Below are positions 37,348-46,791 of a stretch of DNA of 64,000 nucleotides, one piece after another. Both the position numbers and the translations under genes were made by a program. The stretch comes from a virus. Position 1 is the stretch's first letter. Every line of letters begins with the position of its first letter. The stretch is from IMG/VR virus record IMGVR_UViG_3300047548_000628, positions 83,573 through 147,572 of that record, one strand, 5' to 3'. Below the pieces are notes generated by a model. That model was given only the letters and a program-made list of their open reading frames with translations, did no database searches and was not told the DNA's origin.

Positions 37348-38059
37348 TGTTTAATCCTAATACGTAACTAACGTGACTTTCTATTATTCGGGTAATGATA
37401 TGACTGCGTAATTTATCGCCCTCATTTGTAGTACCGTGCCAATACCCTGTATTCAAAATATAGATATGTCCCAATTTCATATGGTAACTTCTTTCTTTAT
37501 TCTCGCCAAAATGAAATAGTGCGTTTTCGTGCGTTTCTACAGGTATATGTAGTTTTAATACCTTACTATCTATATGCTGACGAATATACATACCGGGATG
37601 ATGTGTAGTTATAATAGCTTGACGGAAACTGTCTTCTCCCAAAACGTCTATCATTTCTTTTAAATAGCCCATTTTAAATTTAGTCATTATCTTAGCATCG
37701 TCAATAAATGTCTCTCTATTAACTTCTGGGAACAAACTTAAATTAGCCTGAACGGGCGGGGGTAATGGCTCATATTTTTCTTTGGGCCATGCTAATGTAA
37801 TACCATCTATAGGACCGCAATAATATCCGCAATATCCTTCCTCAACCATACGTTTGCTTATTTCTAATTCTAGTTTCTCGGGAAACTTGTCGAATCTAAA
37901 ACGCATATAGTCAAAATTAGTAGATAACTCTTTATACCAGCTAGTTAACTTGTTAGGATCTAGTTTATAGTTCAATTCAACAAGATCCCAGTCATTTGTG
38001 TTGTATAAAAAGTCTGTTGTGATATCTTTACTATCATAGTCTTTAATAACTCTGTCCAT
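37322..38059 (-). CDS. Asp/Asn beta-hydroxylase-like 2OG oxygenase
   Basis: A 245-residue relative, paired with the 36619 gene. GMYIRQHIDSKVLKLHI (HxD), LNTGYWHGTTNEG (His), KLRSHIITRI (Arg). Overlaps its neighbour by 26 bases. CAATAAATATAT upstream, inside the preceding gene, could be a late promoter. Confidence 0.82.
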   Translation of the reverse strand: MDRVIKDYDSKDITTDFLYNTNDWDLVELNYKLDPNKLTSWYKELSTNFDYMRFRFDKFPEKLELEISKRMVEEGYCGYYCGPIDGITLAWPKEKYEPLPPPVQANLSLFPEVNRETFIDDAKIMTKFKMGYLKEMIDVLGEDSFRQAIITTHHPGMYIRQHIDSKVLKLHIPVETHENALFHFGENKERSYHMKLGHIYILNTGYWHGTTNEGDKLRSHIITRIIESHVSYVLGLNNEVSTELQ

Positions 38060-38060
38060 A

Positions 38061-39536
38061 CTATAGTCCCATATTGATATATTTATTGGTGGATTTATAG
38101 TGTGGGTGCGATAATTTTAGATTGCCACGTACACGGTCTTGTAAGTCTCTAGCCATGTAATCTTGTCCGTATAATGTAAGATTATCTGGTATCAAACTCT
38201 CAAAATGTTTGTATTTTTCTTCTAAGATTTCAGGTTCTATATTCCAATGTAACTGTAGACTAGCCCATATATTAGTAGTCCATAATGTGTTATTGCCCGG
38301 GCCCATTAAATTAAATAATTTCTCTGGTTCGTTTACGATATCAATAATATGATATTGATGTTCTAGTTTACGGTATCTGTCCCATAACTGTTTAAATTCT
38401 TCACGTGACCCGAATTCTTTACTTAGCTCCAATTGCCAGAATTCAAAATAAGTACCGCGATAAGTAGAGCTAAAATTATATAATCCGTCATTTTCTAATA
38501 ACCATTTGTCTAAGTCGTAACCATCCCATGTTTCTAATAAATGCTTTTTATAATTGAGACTAGCCGGACACCAATCAAAGTAATGCACAACTGTTTTATC
38601 ATGGAAACCATTATTACGTAACAATGCCAATGGTTTGAAACCCGCTGCCGCACAATATAAACTATCTATTGGCCCTGGACTACGTATACCCTCAGCACTT
38701 AATCGTTCAGTATTGAAAGCATATACTCTGTCTTTTTCAATAAACTCTTGGTAACTTTGCTTGCGAAACCAAGACCTAGCCCCATAGTTTTGTATACTGT
38801 CAATCAATGCAATATTCTGTAGATTATCCCAACATTCCATTAACTTATCGGATTCTTCATATGGATAGATAAAGACCTTACACTCACGCATTTCTAAGTT
38901 TAAATTATCTATGCGTATATTATTACGTAGTGCTAAGTCAATCCAATTACTGCCATCTTCTGTCACATCAAACTTAGTTTCCCCCGGGCTAGGTTCTATA
39001 TATTCGGGAGTATATTCACTGGCTATTTTATTCTCACTGACAGAATAATTACATCCAATAAATTTACGGTCCCAATAAAATCCATTTTCTAAATATTCCG
39101 GACGTCCTAATTTATCCCATACACTTAAATTAACAATCAATATCTGACGATGTAGTCCGGGATATCTACCCTTACGGTTCATAATATGACCCACTACAAA
39201 ACTATCAGGATTCTTTTTAAAATAGTCTACAGATAAAGTAACGATGTGAGCTAATCTTAAACTCATCATACCTTGTGCTTGTATGATACACAATTCATCA
39301 CCGTTATTTAAACTCTCGGTTAACAGTTCTTTTATACTATGATTGTACCCACGATATGTTCCAAAGCCCATTTTCAAGCATTGATTTACCATCCAGAATG
39401 TTAAATCAAATGTTCTTTTACGTAGTTTTTCATTAGTAATATCACGGCTAATATCTAATATCCCGTGCCCTACTTTAGTGTAAAGTTTATTGTCACTGAG
39501 ATATCTATCGTATGTTATGCTATTCCAATCACGCAT
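38061..39536 (-). CDS. Hypothetical protein, 491 aa, oxygenase cluster
   Basis: A 491-residue soluble protein with no transmembrane segment. Segments such as LCIIQAQGMMSLRL, VGHIMNRKGRYPGLHRQILIVNL, KVFIYPYEESDKLME and VVHYFDWCPASLNYKKHLLE look like alternating alpha/beta structure and recall nucleotide-sugar enzymes, but no DxD or P-loop stands out. Not recognised. It lies between oxygenase genes with 1-8 base spacing and is likely part of the same pathway. Confidence 0.7.
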   Translation of the reverse strand: MRDWNSITYDRYLSDNKLYTKVGHGILDISRDITNEKLRKRTFDLTFWMVNQCLKMGFGTYRGYNHSIKELLTESLNNGDELCIIQAQGMMSLRLAHIVTLSVDYFKKNPDSFVVGHIMNRKGRYPGLHRQILIVNLSVWDKLGRPEYLENGFYWDRKFIGCNYSVSENKIASEYTPEYIEPSPGETKFDVTEDGSNWIDLALRNNIRIDNLNLEMRECKVFIYPYEESDKLMECWDNLQNIALIDSIQNYGARSWFRKQSYQEFIEKDRVYAFNTERLSAEGIRSPGPIDSLYCAAAGFKPLALLRNNGFHDKTVVHYFDWCPASLNYKKHLLETWDGYDLDKWLLENDGLYNFSSTYRGTYFEFWQLELSKEFGSREEFKQLWDRYRKLEHQYHIIDIVNEPEKLFNLMGPGNNTLWTTNIWASLQLHWNIEPEILEEKYKHFESLIPDNLTLYGQDYMARDLQDRVRGNLKLSHPHYKSTNKYINMGL

Positions 39537-40242
39537 TTTTCATCCTATTGGTATAATAACTTTTACGCAATACATAGAAGAAATCACGTAATTTATTTCC
39601 AATTTCATAGTGAATTATCATATGAATTCTTGGCTTGTCAGAATTGTTAATATATGCATGTTTATTAGATATATCAACTAGAAACGCTGACCCATTATTG
39701 TCAAATGGAACTACGCCATGGTCTTTAAATATAAATTCACAGCCCTCTGGGTGATTTAAACTGATATTACAAACACTCAATCTACGCTCACTGTCCGGTC
39801 TATCCTGATGTGGTAATATATAGCCCCCGGGCTCTAATAACATAAAGCGAACACGATTTAGATATTCTGCTGGCCATACATCTGTTAAGAACTTTTTAAC
39901 AGTTGGACATTGTTCTGCTACCCATGTATAGTGTAACTCTTTTAATACTTGATCACGTTCACCATAACTGTTCAAACTCTGACTATCCTCATTGACTCCA
40001 TGAATAGTTAAACTACGCCATCCATGCCCATAATCGTCACGGTGTACGTGAAATTTGTCTATGAGTTTTTCAGCCTCAAGATACATATCATGCCAGGGCA
40101 TATTATCAAATACACTCAGTCTGAACCATGGATAGTGACTCTCAGTGACTACCCATTTTGGGTCAAAGAAGTCTGGGTATCGATGCTGAAATTGATTTTT
40201 CTTATTTTCTTCAATAAATTCAATTAATTCTTTGGGGTACAT
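39529..40242 (-). CDS. Asp/Asn beta-hydroxylase-like 2OG oxygenase
   Basis: A 237-residue oxygenase: GYILPHQDRPDSERRLSV (HxD), DISNKHAYINNSD (distal His), KPRIHMIIHY (Arg). A first gene of the minus-strand oxygenase run, divergent from the radical-SAM gene at 40254 across only 11 bases. TTAAATATCTAC directly precedes its ATG, leaving almost no leader. Confidence 0.85.
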   Translation of the reverse strand: MYPKELIEFIEENKKNQFQHRYPDFFDPKWVVTESHYPWFRLSVFDNMPWHDMYLEAEKLIDKFHVHRDDYGHGWRSLTIHGVNEDSQSLNSYGERDQVLKELHYTWVAEQCPTVKKFLTDVWPAEYLNRVRFMLLEPGGYILPHQDRPDSERRLSVCNISLNHPEGCEFIFKDHGVVPFDNNGSAFLVDISNKHAYINNSDKPRIHMIIHYEIGNKLRDFFYVLRKSYYTNRMKNA

Positions 40243-40253
40243 GTAGATATTTA

Positions 40254-41324
40254 ATGGAAAATAGACTACCCTATAAATATGTGATGAAATGTAAATACCT
40301 AGACCATCAAGTCTGTGTCAGAACCAACGGCGAGTATAGATTATGTTGCGCTAGCATAGAACCAGACCATGGGTACAACATTAAAACACATACAATAGAA
40401 CAGTGGTTAGACAGTCCAGTACACAAGCAAGCAAAACAATCATTGGAAAATGATGTTTTTCCTGATAGTTGCTTACGTTGTAAAACAGATGAAGAATCTG
40501 GAATACAAAGCATGAGACAACGTCCAACGGTATATGGCCCGGGGTTAAGCCACTTAGATATCAGATTCAGTAATCAATGTAATTTACGCTGTGTAATGTG
40601 CGGCCCACATAGTTCTAGTTCTCTTATGCTAGAACATAAACAATTGGGCAAGAATAGTCCCTGGGGAAATATTGTAGCAGAAGAATTCAATTGGTTCCGT
40701 GAAGATTTAATAGATCAATTGGCTAATATTCCTACACTAAAAGAAGTCTATTTGACGGGAGGAGAGCCCTTTATGGTTAAGGGCTTAGACAAGTTCATAG
40801 ACAAATTAGATAGAAACGTACAGTTGAGATTTAATACAAATGGCACACTGACCAATAATAAATTATTGAATTTATTAAGCGAATTTAATACTGTTAATTT
40901 AGCCTTTAGCATCGATGGTATAGGAAAAGTTAATGACTATATACGTTACGGGAGTGACTGGGGAACAATAGAGAATAATCTACATGTTTCGGCTACATAT
41001 GGGTTGAATGTCAGTATCACACCCACTATTCAGATATACAATTATCCATATATTCAACAACTTTGGGACTATTGCGATAGATATAATATACCGCATTATG
41101 ATACAATACTGATAAATCCCACACATTTTGATATTAAAAACATGCCAATTAGCATGCGGGAAAAGTATGCCCTACCCAAACATACTGAATATCTGAAAAA
41201 TAGTCTAATAAATCAGTCTGAGGTTGATAAGTTTGTAACAATGACAAAGACATTAGACCAACATAGAAACATAGATATATGTGAGTACTTGCCGTTAGTA
41301 GCAGAACATTATGATTTTAGTTAA
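40254..41324 (+). CDS. Radical SAM protein with N-terminal Cys cluster (twitch type)
   Basis: A 356-residue radical SAM enzyme. The 4Fe-4S motif FSNQCNLRCVMCGP has Cys109, 113 and 116; VYLTGGEPFMV is the GGE SAM-binding loop. An N-terminal set of cysteines (C13, C21, CC31-32, CLRC 73-76) resembles the auxiliary-cluster half of twitch/SPASM enzymes, moved to the front. Such enzymes make radical modifications of peptides or sugars. Followed by an APH-like gene with a 14-base overlap. Confidence 0.85.
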   Translation: MENRLPYKYVMKCKYLDHQVCVRTNGEYRLCCASIEPDHGYNIKTHTIEQWLDSPVHKQAKQSLENDVFPDSCLRCKTDEESGIQSMRQRPTVYGPGLSHLDIRFSNQCNLRCVMCGPHSSSSLMLEHKQLGKNSPWGNIVAEEFNWFREDLIDQLANIPTLKEVYLTGGEPFMVKGLDKFIDKLDRNVQLRFNTNGTLTNNKLLNLLSEFNTVNLAFSIDGIGKVNDYIRYGSDWGTIENNLHVSATYGLNVSITPTIQIYNYPYIQQLWDYCDRYNIPHYDTILINPTHFDIKNMPISMREKYALPKHTEYLKNSLINQSEVDKFVTMTKTLDQHRNIDICEYLPLVAEHYDFS

Positions 41325-41763
41325 ATCTAATATTGACAAGGGTCGTAGAGTATTTTACAAGAATGGTAAATATATCAAAATATGGTATAATGTCAAGCCT
41401 CAATGGATTGTTGAGCATGTTAGATTATTACGACATTTTGTATCACATGAATATGTTTATGAATATGGTAGTAATTGGATAAGTTTCAATGAAATAGTTG
41501 GCACCCCGGTAAGTAAACTAGAACATACTGATAGTCTTATTAAAAGTGTATATCAATACTGTTTAGAGAATATAGAAGAAACAAAGCCCTATGTGCATGG
41601 TGATTGGGTATTAAGCAATATCATATATTGTCCCGACAATACATTCAAACTAATTGACTGGGACAACATAGGGATTTACAGTGAGTATGAATATATGAAC
41701 AAGTTACACAGTGACTTACGTTCAGGTTTTGGAGAAAGATTTAATGACGCCGCAGGCATTTAG
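41311..41763 (+). CDS. Small APH/choline kinase-like phosphotransferase
   Basis: A 150-residue protein with KPYVHGDWVLSNIIY (the catalytic-loop HGDxxxxN) and FKLIDWDNIG (metal-binding Asp), as in aminoglycoside phosphotransferase-like kinases. Most of the usual N-lobe is missing: only about 60 residues precede the centre. It may phosphorylate a small sugar or lipid head group. It overlaps both neighbours. Confidence 0.7.
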   Translation: MILVKSNIDKGRRVFYKNGKYIKIWYNVKPQWIVEHVRLLRHFVSHEYVYEYGSNWISFNEIVGTPVSKLEHTDSLIKSVYQYCLENIEETKPYVHGDWVLSNIIYCPDNTFKLIDWDNIGIYSEYEYMNKLHSDLRSGFGERFNDAAGI

Positions 41764-42976
41764 TTATGGTACTTTAGGATCAAATAATATGATTTATTTG
41801 CCTCCCTATGGATTAAATGAATCAATCAACTATATGTTGAAACTTAATCCAAAGACATACAGTATCAAAAAGATTCCATTATCAGTAGATGAATCGACTG
41901 AGAAGTGGACTACGGGTATATTACATAATGAGAAACTATACTTTTTACCATATAACGAGGGTAGGATATTAATCGTAGATTGTAATACAGACGAGGTCTC
42001 ATACATTAATATAGGCTTTAAAGAACGTGGAAAGTACATTCAAGGACATTTGTATAAAGATAAAATCATTGCGTTACCTTATGGGACTGAGGATGAGTTT
42101 AATTTTGTTTTGATATTTGACACAGTTACTAAATCGATTGTCTTTAAGAATATATGTTGTGACATAAACGATAAAAAGAAGTGGCATACTACACAATTAT
42201 TGGGTAATACTATACATGGATTACCCCGCGGCGAACGTATAGAAAAGCCCTATTTCCCATATAGAATAGAGTTCGATTGTGATAATTATTCATATAAACT
42301 ATCGAATATGAGTCCTATGTGGTTTGAGATTGACGAAGAGGGTTTCAGCAATAAGAAATATACTACGTTGGCTAAAGCCAATAATAAACTATATGCCCCG
42401 CCCTATAGTGAGAATAAAAACTTTGATTTGTTGTGTATGTATAACAACGGTAAATGGCATTATGAACATACCCAATTAAAAGAAACCAGTAGAAAATACT
42501 ATAGTCATACTGTCGCTAAAAATGGTAAGATTTATTTCCCTCCCGCAGGCCACGAGGAAGACTGGAGTGAAATGCTAGTTATAGATAGCAACAGTGATTC
42601 ACTAGTATATTATATACACGATTTAAATATAGGCAAAGAAAGTAAAAAGTATTTTGCGGGCTGTGAGAATAGTCAAGGTAAAATCTATTATATTCCTCGC
42701 GGAGGATGTGTTTGTGAACCAGAAAGTAATTGGAAACAATATGGGGATTTAACGGAAGTATTGGTCGTTGACACTAATAACGATACCCATTATACTATTG
42801 ACATAAGCGAATATTTTACGGATAATACCACGATAGAAAAGTATAATCAATGTCTTTTAATAGATGATGTAATATTTGCTTTCCCTTACGGCGAAAGCGA
42901 TAGGTTTCAAACTATATTAGTGTTTGACACTATAACTGAAAAAGTAATTAAAACCATAGATTTAAATGAGTTATAA
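41744..42976 (+). CDS. PYGE-repeat beta-propeller-like protein
   Basis: A 410-residue protein from ATG 41744 (an earlier in-frame start at 41711 lies deeper in the preceding gene). Regular strands carry LPPYGLNE, FLPYNEGR, ALPYGTEDE, GLPRGERI, APPYSENK, FPPAGHEE, IPRGGCVC and AFPYGESD, one about every 50 residues, suggesting a 7-8 bladed propeller. No signal peptide. The role could be substrate binding for the radical-SAM enzymes around it; this is inference. Confidence 0.7.
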   Translation: MTPQAFSYGTLGSNNMIYLPPYGLNESINYMLKLNPKTYSIKKIPLSVDESTEKWTTGILHNEKLYFLPYNEGRILIVDCNTDEVSYINIGFKERGKYIQGHLYKDKIIALPYGTEDEFNFVLIFDTVTKSIVFKNICCDINDKKKWHTTQLLGNTIHGLPRGERIEKPYFPYRIEFDCDNYSYKLSNMSPMWFEIDEEGFSNKKYTTLAKANNKLYAPPYSENKNFDLLCMYNNGKWHYEHTQLKETSRKYYSHTVAKNGKIYFPPAGHEEDWSEMLVIDSNSDSLVYYIHDLNIGKESKKYFAGCENSQGKIYYIPRGGCVCEPESNWKQYGDLTEVLVVDTNNDTHYTIDISEYFTDNTTIEKYNQCLLIDDVIFAFPYGESDRFQTILVFDTITEKVIKTIDLNEL

Positions 42977-44105
42977 AGCATTTCAAGATTGGTATCGTGA
43001 AGGTAATATCAAACATCTATTATTATATACACATAATGGATATTTGATTAGTCCTCCTTTTAGTACAGAACGTTGTGTAGATTATAACAAGATAATGAAG
43101 TATGACGGAACTGTATCGTATATTGACACAGAACTACCCCCAGCCGTTAGTAAAACAAACTGTGTTGTAACTGTGGGAAATGATTCATGGTTTATACCCT
43201 ATGGCATATATGAGAATGATTATGGAACTGTATTGAAACTATCCGGCGATAAGCCAGAATATCATCAAGTTTTAGCTAAAGGTAAGGGACAGTTTTACAG
43301 CGGGGCAAGTGATAATGAAACAGCATTTAGTTTCCCATTAGGTTATAGTGGCACACAATATTGTCTCTATATTAAAGATAATAAACCTGAATTAATTCCC
43401 TTTGAAAGTGTTGAAAAAGCACATATGGGAACAGTATATTGTAACGGTAGTTATTATAGTATGCCTAGAGGTGATCAGCCCGGATACAATGATTTAGTGT
43501 GTTATAATGGAGAATACTTCACATACTATTACATACCTGTAAACCCAGAGATTACAAGAAAATTTACAGATTTAATTGCTATAGGTAACAAACTATATTC
43601 ATTGCCATATGGAGAACAACCAGGATTAAATGAAGCTGTAGAGTTTGACACGGTAACCGGAGAAGTATTATTACATAAACTTAATATACCAGACTTTGCT
43701 AAGAAGTATAATAGCATGGTTAGATTAGGTAATAAGATTATTGGAATGCCTTATGGGGACGAATTTACACAAGATAGTAATTATGGAGTAGTATTTGATA
43801 CAGTAACTAAAGATAGTAAAAGTATTGATATTGGTATTAGTCACGGTGGCAAATATAGATATAGAACGGGTATTGAATACAAGGGTTTTGCTTGGTTCTT
43901 TCCCGGTGGAACCCCTCAATGTCCTATATTTGTAATCAATGAGAGTGGGCTTATATTTAGAGTATATCATTTTGAAAATCAAATGTTTGGTAGACCAGTA
44001 ATTTATAAAGATAAAATACATGTGCTAAGCTACGACACAGTAAAAGAAACACATCATATGTATATTTTCAATGATAGATTTGAATCAGAGGTAATTGATT
44101 TATGA
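42966..44105 (+). CDS. PYGE-repeat beta-propeller-like protein
   Basis: A 379-residue paralogue of the preceding gene, overlapping it by 11 bases. Repeats include SPPFSTER, IPYGIYEN, FPLGYSGT, MPRGDQPG, LPYGEQPG, MPYGDEFT and FPGGTPQC. It ends with an ATGA junction into the next radical-SAM gene, so propellers and radical-SAM genes are translated as one unit. Confidence 0.7.
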   Translation: MSYKAFQDWYREGNIKHLLLYTHNGYLISPPFSTERCVDYNKIMKYDGTVSYIDTELPPAVSKTNCVVTVGNDSWFIPYGIYENDYGTVLKLSGDKPEYHQVLAKGKGQFYSGASDNETAFSFPLGYSGTQYCLYIKDNKPELIPFESVEKAHMGTVYCNGSYYSMPRGDQPGYNDLVCYNGEYFTYYYIPVNPEITRKFTDLIAIGNKLYSLPYGEQPGLNEAVEFDTVTGEVLLHKLNIPDFAKKYNSMVRLGNKIIGMPYGDEFTQDSNYGVVFDTVTKDSKSIDIGISHGGKYRYRTGIEYKGFAWFFPGGTPQCPIFVINESGLIFRVYHFENQMFGRPVIYKDKIHVLSYDTVKETHHMYIFNDRFESEVIDL

Positions 44106-45175
44106 AATGTTTAGCGCCCTGGAAGGCAATAAGTGTTAGATTTAATGGGGACATAACCCCTGATTGTGTATACACAGGACGCAATGGTAATATACATGAA
44201 GATAGTTTACCTAGCTTATTACAGCACCCAGGACTATTATCCACACAAACATCTATAGAAAAAGGTATATTACCTAAACAATGTATTCAATGCGAAAAGA
44301 AAGAAAGTATTAATAATCATAGCCGTCGTATATTCTTTGACCAGATATTAAGTCACGTTCCTAGAACACCCACAAACGATATCAGATTTTTAGAAGTTAA
44401 TATATCTAATAAGTGTAATTTAAAATGCGTTATGTGTTCTGGGGTGAATAGTACAGCATGGATTAAAGAAGATATTAAACTACATGAGTTGGGTATTGAA
44501 AGACCTATCAATCATCCTGACTTTGGTTACAGAATCATTAGTAACGATATTATCGATAGGTTATTTGAATATCCCAGTTATTTAAAGAACTTAGAATATG
44601 TCAATATAAAGGGCGGGGAACCCTTTATGGAAGAAAGTAATATCAAGTTGTTGAATAAGTTAATAGAACTTAATCTGAACAAACAAGTAACAATTGATTT
44701 ATCTACTAATGGAACGACTGAAAATCCAGAGTTTGAAGAACTATTAACTCAGTTTAAAACCAAGATTCATATTAGTGTAGAAGCTACAGGTAAACTCTAT
44801 GAATATATCCGCGGGGGACAAAACTATACATGGGAACAGTTTTTAAGTAACTTACCACGATTTAATAAGTTTGATAGAGTTATATTAGCAGGAACCGTAA
44901 TGACTTATAACGTCAGACACTTCGGGGAAACTATGAAGTATTTTATAATGAACTACCCCAAATATGATATGTATTTCAATAATACTGTTACTACGCCCGA
45001 GTACTTAAATCCTACATTATTGCCTAAAGATATATTACACGGTACAGGGTTTTGGCATGATATTACATTAGCCGATCAATTGCCTGTATTTGTTGAATAT
45101 ACTAAACGATTAGACGAGATTCGCGGGACAAATATATTAGATGTTTGTCCTGAGTTCGATTTTATTTTTGCGTAA
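44102..45175 (+). CDS. Radical SAM protein with N-terminal Cys cluster (twitch type)
   Basis: A 357-residue paralogue of the 40254 enzyme. ISNKCNLKCVMCSG has Cys105, 109 and 112; NIKGGEPFME is the SAM loop; N-terminal cysteines CLAPW, PDCVY and CIQC form the probable auxiliary cluster site. The 3' end overlaps the convergent radical-SAM gene by about 39 bases. Confidence 0.85.
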   Translation: MKCLAPWKAISVRFNGDITPDCVYTGRNGNIHEDSLPSLLQHPGLLSTQTSIEKGILPKQCIQCEKKESINNHSRRIFFDQILSHVPRTPTNDIRFLEVNISNKCNLKCVMCSGVNSTAWIKEDIKLHELGIERPINHPDFGYRIISNDIIDRLFEYPSYLKNLEYVNIKGGEPFMEESNIKLLNKLIELNLNKQVTIDLSTNGTTENPEFEELLTQFKTKIHISVEATGKLYEYIRGGQNYTWEQFLSNLPRFNKFDRVILAGTVMTYNVRHFGETMKYFIMNYPKYDMYFNNTVTTPEYLNPTLLPKDILHGTGFWHDITLADQLPVFVEYTKRLDEIRGTNILDVCPEFDFIFA

Positions 45176-46054
45176 GTAAATATCGCTTAAACAGTTACAA
45201 CTATTCATATCGCAACGAATAGGTACTGTAGGTAATCTATATCTTTCAATATTACCTAATGGGCCACCATTTTGACAGTCACTGCGATAGATATTGCCCC
45301 ACATATCTATATTAATCATATCTAAACCACCATAGCATTCCCAGTTTCTATGACAGTTTTGTCCTTTTAATATTAATTCGTTTGCGTCAGTTTTAACACC
45401 GTCTAATAATATATTTCCACGATGTAGTTTACTATCATCTAGTTTGCGGAAATATTGCCAGTTCTTTATAATATCTAATTGTTCCTGTGTATACTCAGTG
45501 GGCTTGTTTGAAATATTATCTATATTAGATTTGTCTAATACTATCTTGGGCCATATTGCTAATTTATCCGTATTCTCATAGATATTCTTAGCGGTAATAA
45601 GCATTTCATTAAAGTCTTCCTTAACCATCATTAAGTTAAGTGCTACGGGACAATCTACACTATTAGCAACTTTAATTATATGTGAAATGTCGGCGTATTG
45701 TGGGTGATAACTGATTATCATTCCATCAGTATATCTACTGATATCTATATAATAATCAACTGTCTGACTACCGTTTGTAATAAAGCTAAATGTATGACCG
45801 CACTCTTTAACTAGTCGTGCCATACCCATAAAGTGTTTCCAATATGTAGGCTCTCCACCGCTGATTCTATAGCATATTTCTTTGTCTACACTAAAGTTTT
45901 TAATGAATCGCTCTATTGTAGAATATTCAGGCCAACCCGTATACCCACTGTGTAAGTGTTCGGGGCAATAATTACAACGGTAGTTACACTTATTACTAAG
46001 CGTCCAACTAACTAGAAACCAATTAACTTTGTCTGGGTTTTCGTAACTAATCAT
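45137..46054 (-). CDS. Radical SAM protein
   Basis: A 305-residue enzyme. SNKCNYRCNYCPEH carries Cys23, 27 and 30, and YRISGGEPTYW the SAM loop. C-terminal cysteines (GQNCHRNWECYGGLDM, SDCQNGG, CDMNSCNCL) look like a SPASM-type auxiliary cluster. This is the ordinary layout, unlike the twitch enzymes with N-terminal clusters nearby. Four-base overlap with the gene upstream. Confidence 0.87.
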   Translation of the reverse strand: MISYENPDKVNWFLVSWTLSNKCNYRCNYCPEHLHSGYTGWPEYSTIERFIKNFSVDKEICYRISGGEPTYWKHFMGMARLVKECGHTFSFITNGSQTVDYYIDISRYTDGMIISYHPQYADISHIIKVANSVDCPVALNLMMVKEDFNEMLITAKNIYENTDKLAIWPKIVLDKSNIDNISNKPTEYTQEQLDIIKNWQYFRKLDDSKLHRGNILLDGVKTDANELILKGQNCHRNWECYGGLDMINIDMWGNIYRSDCQNGGPLGNIERYRLPTVPIRCDMNSCNCLSDIYLRKNKIELRTNI

Positions 46055-46677
46055 TCTACCATGCTGTATTTGACGATTTTATTGTATGTGTCCTCAGTCA
46101 TTTTAACTGTTAATATAACGACATAAACATAGTCACTAAAACTGAATAGACTATGATCCTTGATATAATTGTTGAAATAAAAGAATCCTGGATCCTGATA
46201 AAAGGGTCTACCATCATATAACATACAATAGTTTTCTGGCTTACACTTCCCGAACACACAACTAAGTCTAACATACTCGGGATTTAATTGTGGGAAGTCT
46301 CTATGTGGTGGAAAGTATCCTCCCTTACCTACACGCAATATATGTACACGACCGATATCTGGAAATAAATCTACAATATCTTTAATCTCAGTTAATTGAT
46401 ACATTGCCTCAGTATATTTGTTGAAATTATCCTCACGCAATTCAATATCTAAATTACGTTTAGCGTAGCCAAAGCTGTTTAAATGTTCTGTATCATTTAC
46501 TGAACCACTGTGACTAGTTAATGCTAACCCATAACGGTTATTAACTGTATCTTTCTTTTGGTTATAGGGCACCCACTCAGCATCGAATTCTTGTAGTTTA
46601 TTCAATATAGAATGTGTATCTATTTGTAGCTTCAACTTTACATTGTCGCCCAATAAACAAAGGTTATTGTAAATCAT
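46051..46677 (-). CDS. Degenerate 2OG oxygenase-like protein
   Basis: A 208-residue protein with the HxD (GGYFPPHRDF) and a possible distal His (YIKDHSLFSF), but the strand that should carry the 2-oxoglutarate Arg reads FSDYVYVVILTV with no Arg. The fold is probably kept while co-substrate binding is lost or changed. TATAAATA (46721-46714, minus strand) precedes it by 37 bases. Confidence 0.65.
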   Translation of the reverse strand: MIYNNLCLLGDNVKLKLQIDTHSILNKLQEFDAEWVPYNQKKDTVNNRYGLALTSHSGSVNDTEHLNSFGYAKRNLDIELREDNFNKYTEAMYQLTEIKDIVDLFPDIGRVHILRVGKGGYFPPHRDFPQLNPEYVRLSCVFGKCKPENYCMLYDGRPFYQDPGFFYFNNYIKDHSLFSFSDYVYVVILTVKMTEDTYNKIVKYSMVE

Positions 46678-46713
46678 AATTTATTGTCGTCTATACAGTA
46701 TATAGGTATAAGA

Positions 46714-46721
46714 TATTTATA
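46714..46721 (-). promoter_or_regulatory. T4-late-like promoter box
   Basis: TATAAATA on the minus strand upstream of the 46677 start; the gap to the next gene (46678-46791) holds no other clear signal apart from a weak 26-codon plus-strand frame (46721-46801). Confidence 0.55.
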
Positions 46722-46791
46722 TGCATAAACTACTAAACCAAAGAATAGTACGTGAAGATATACTAACTACACAACATCAAGTATATAAAAG

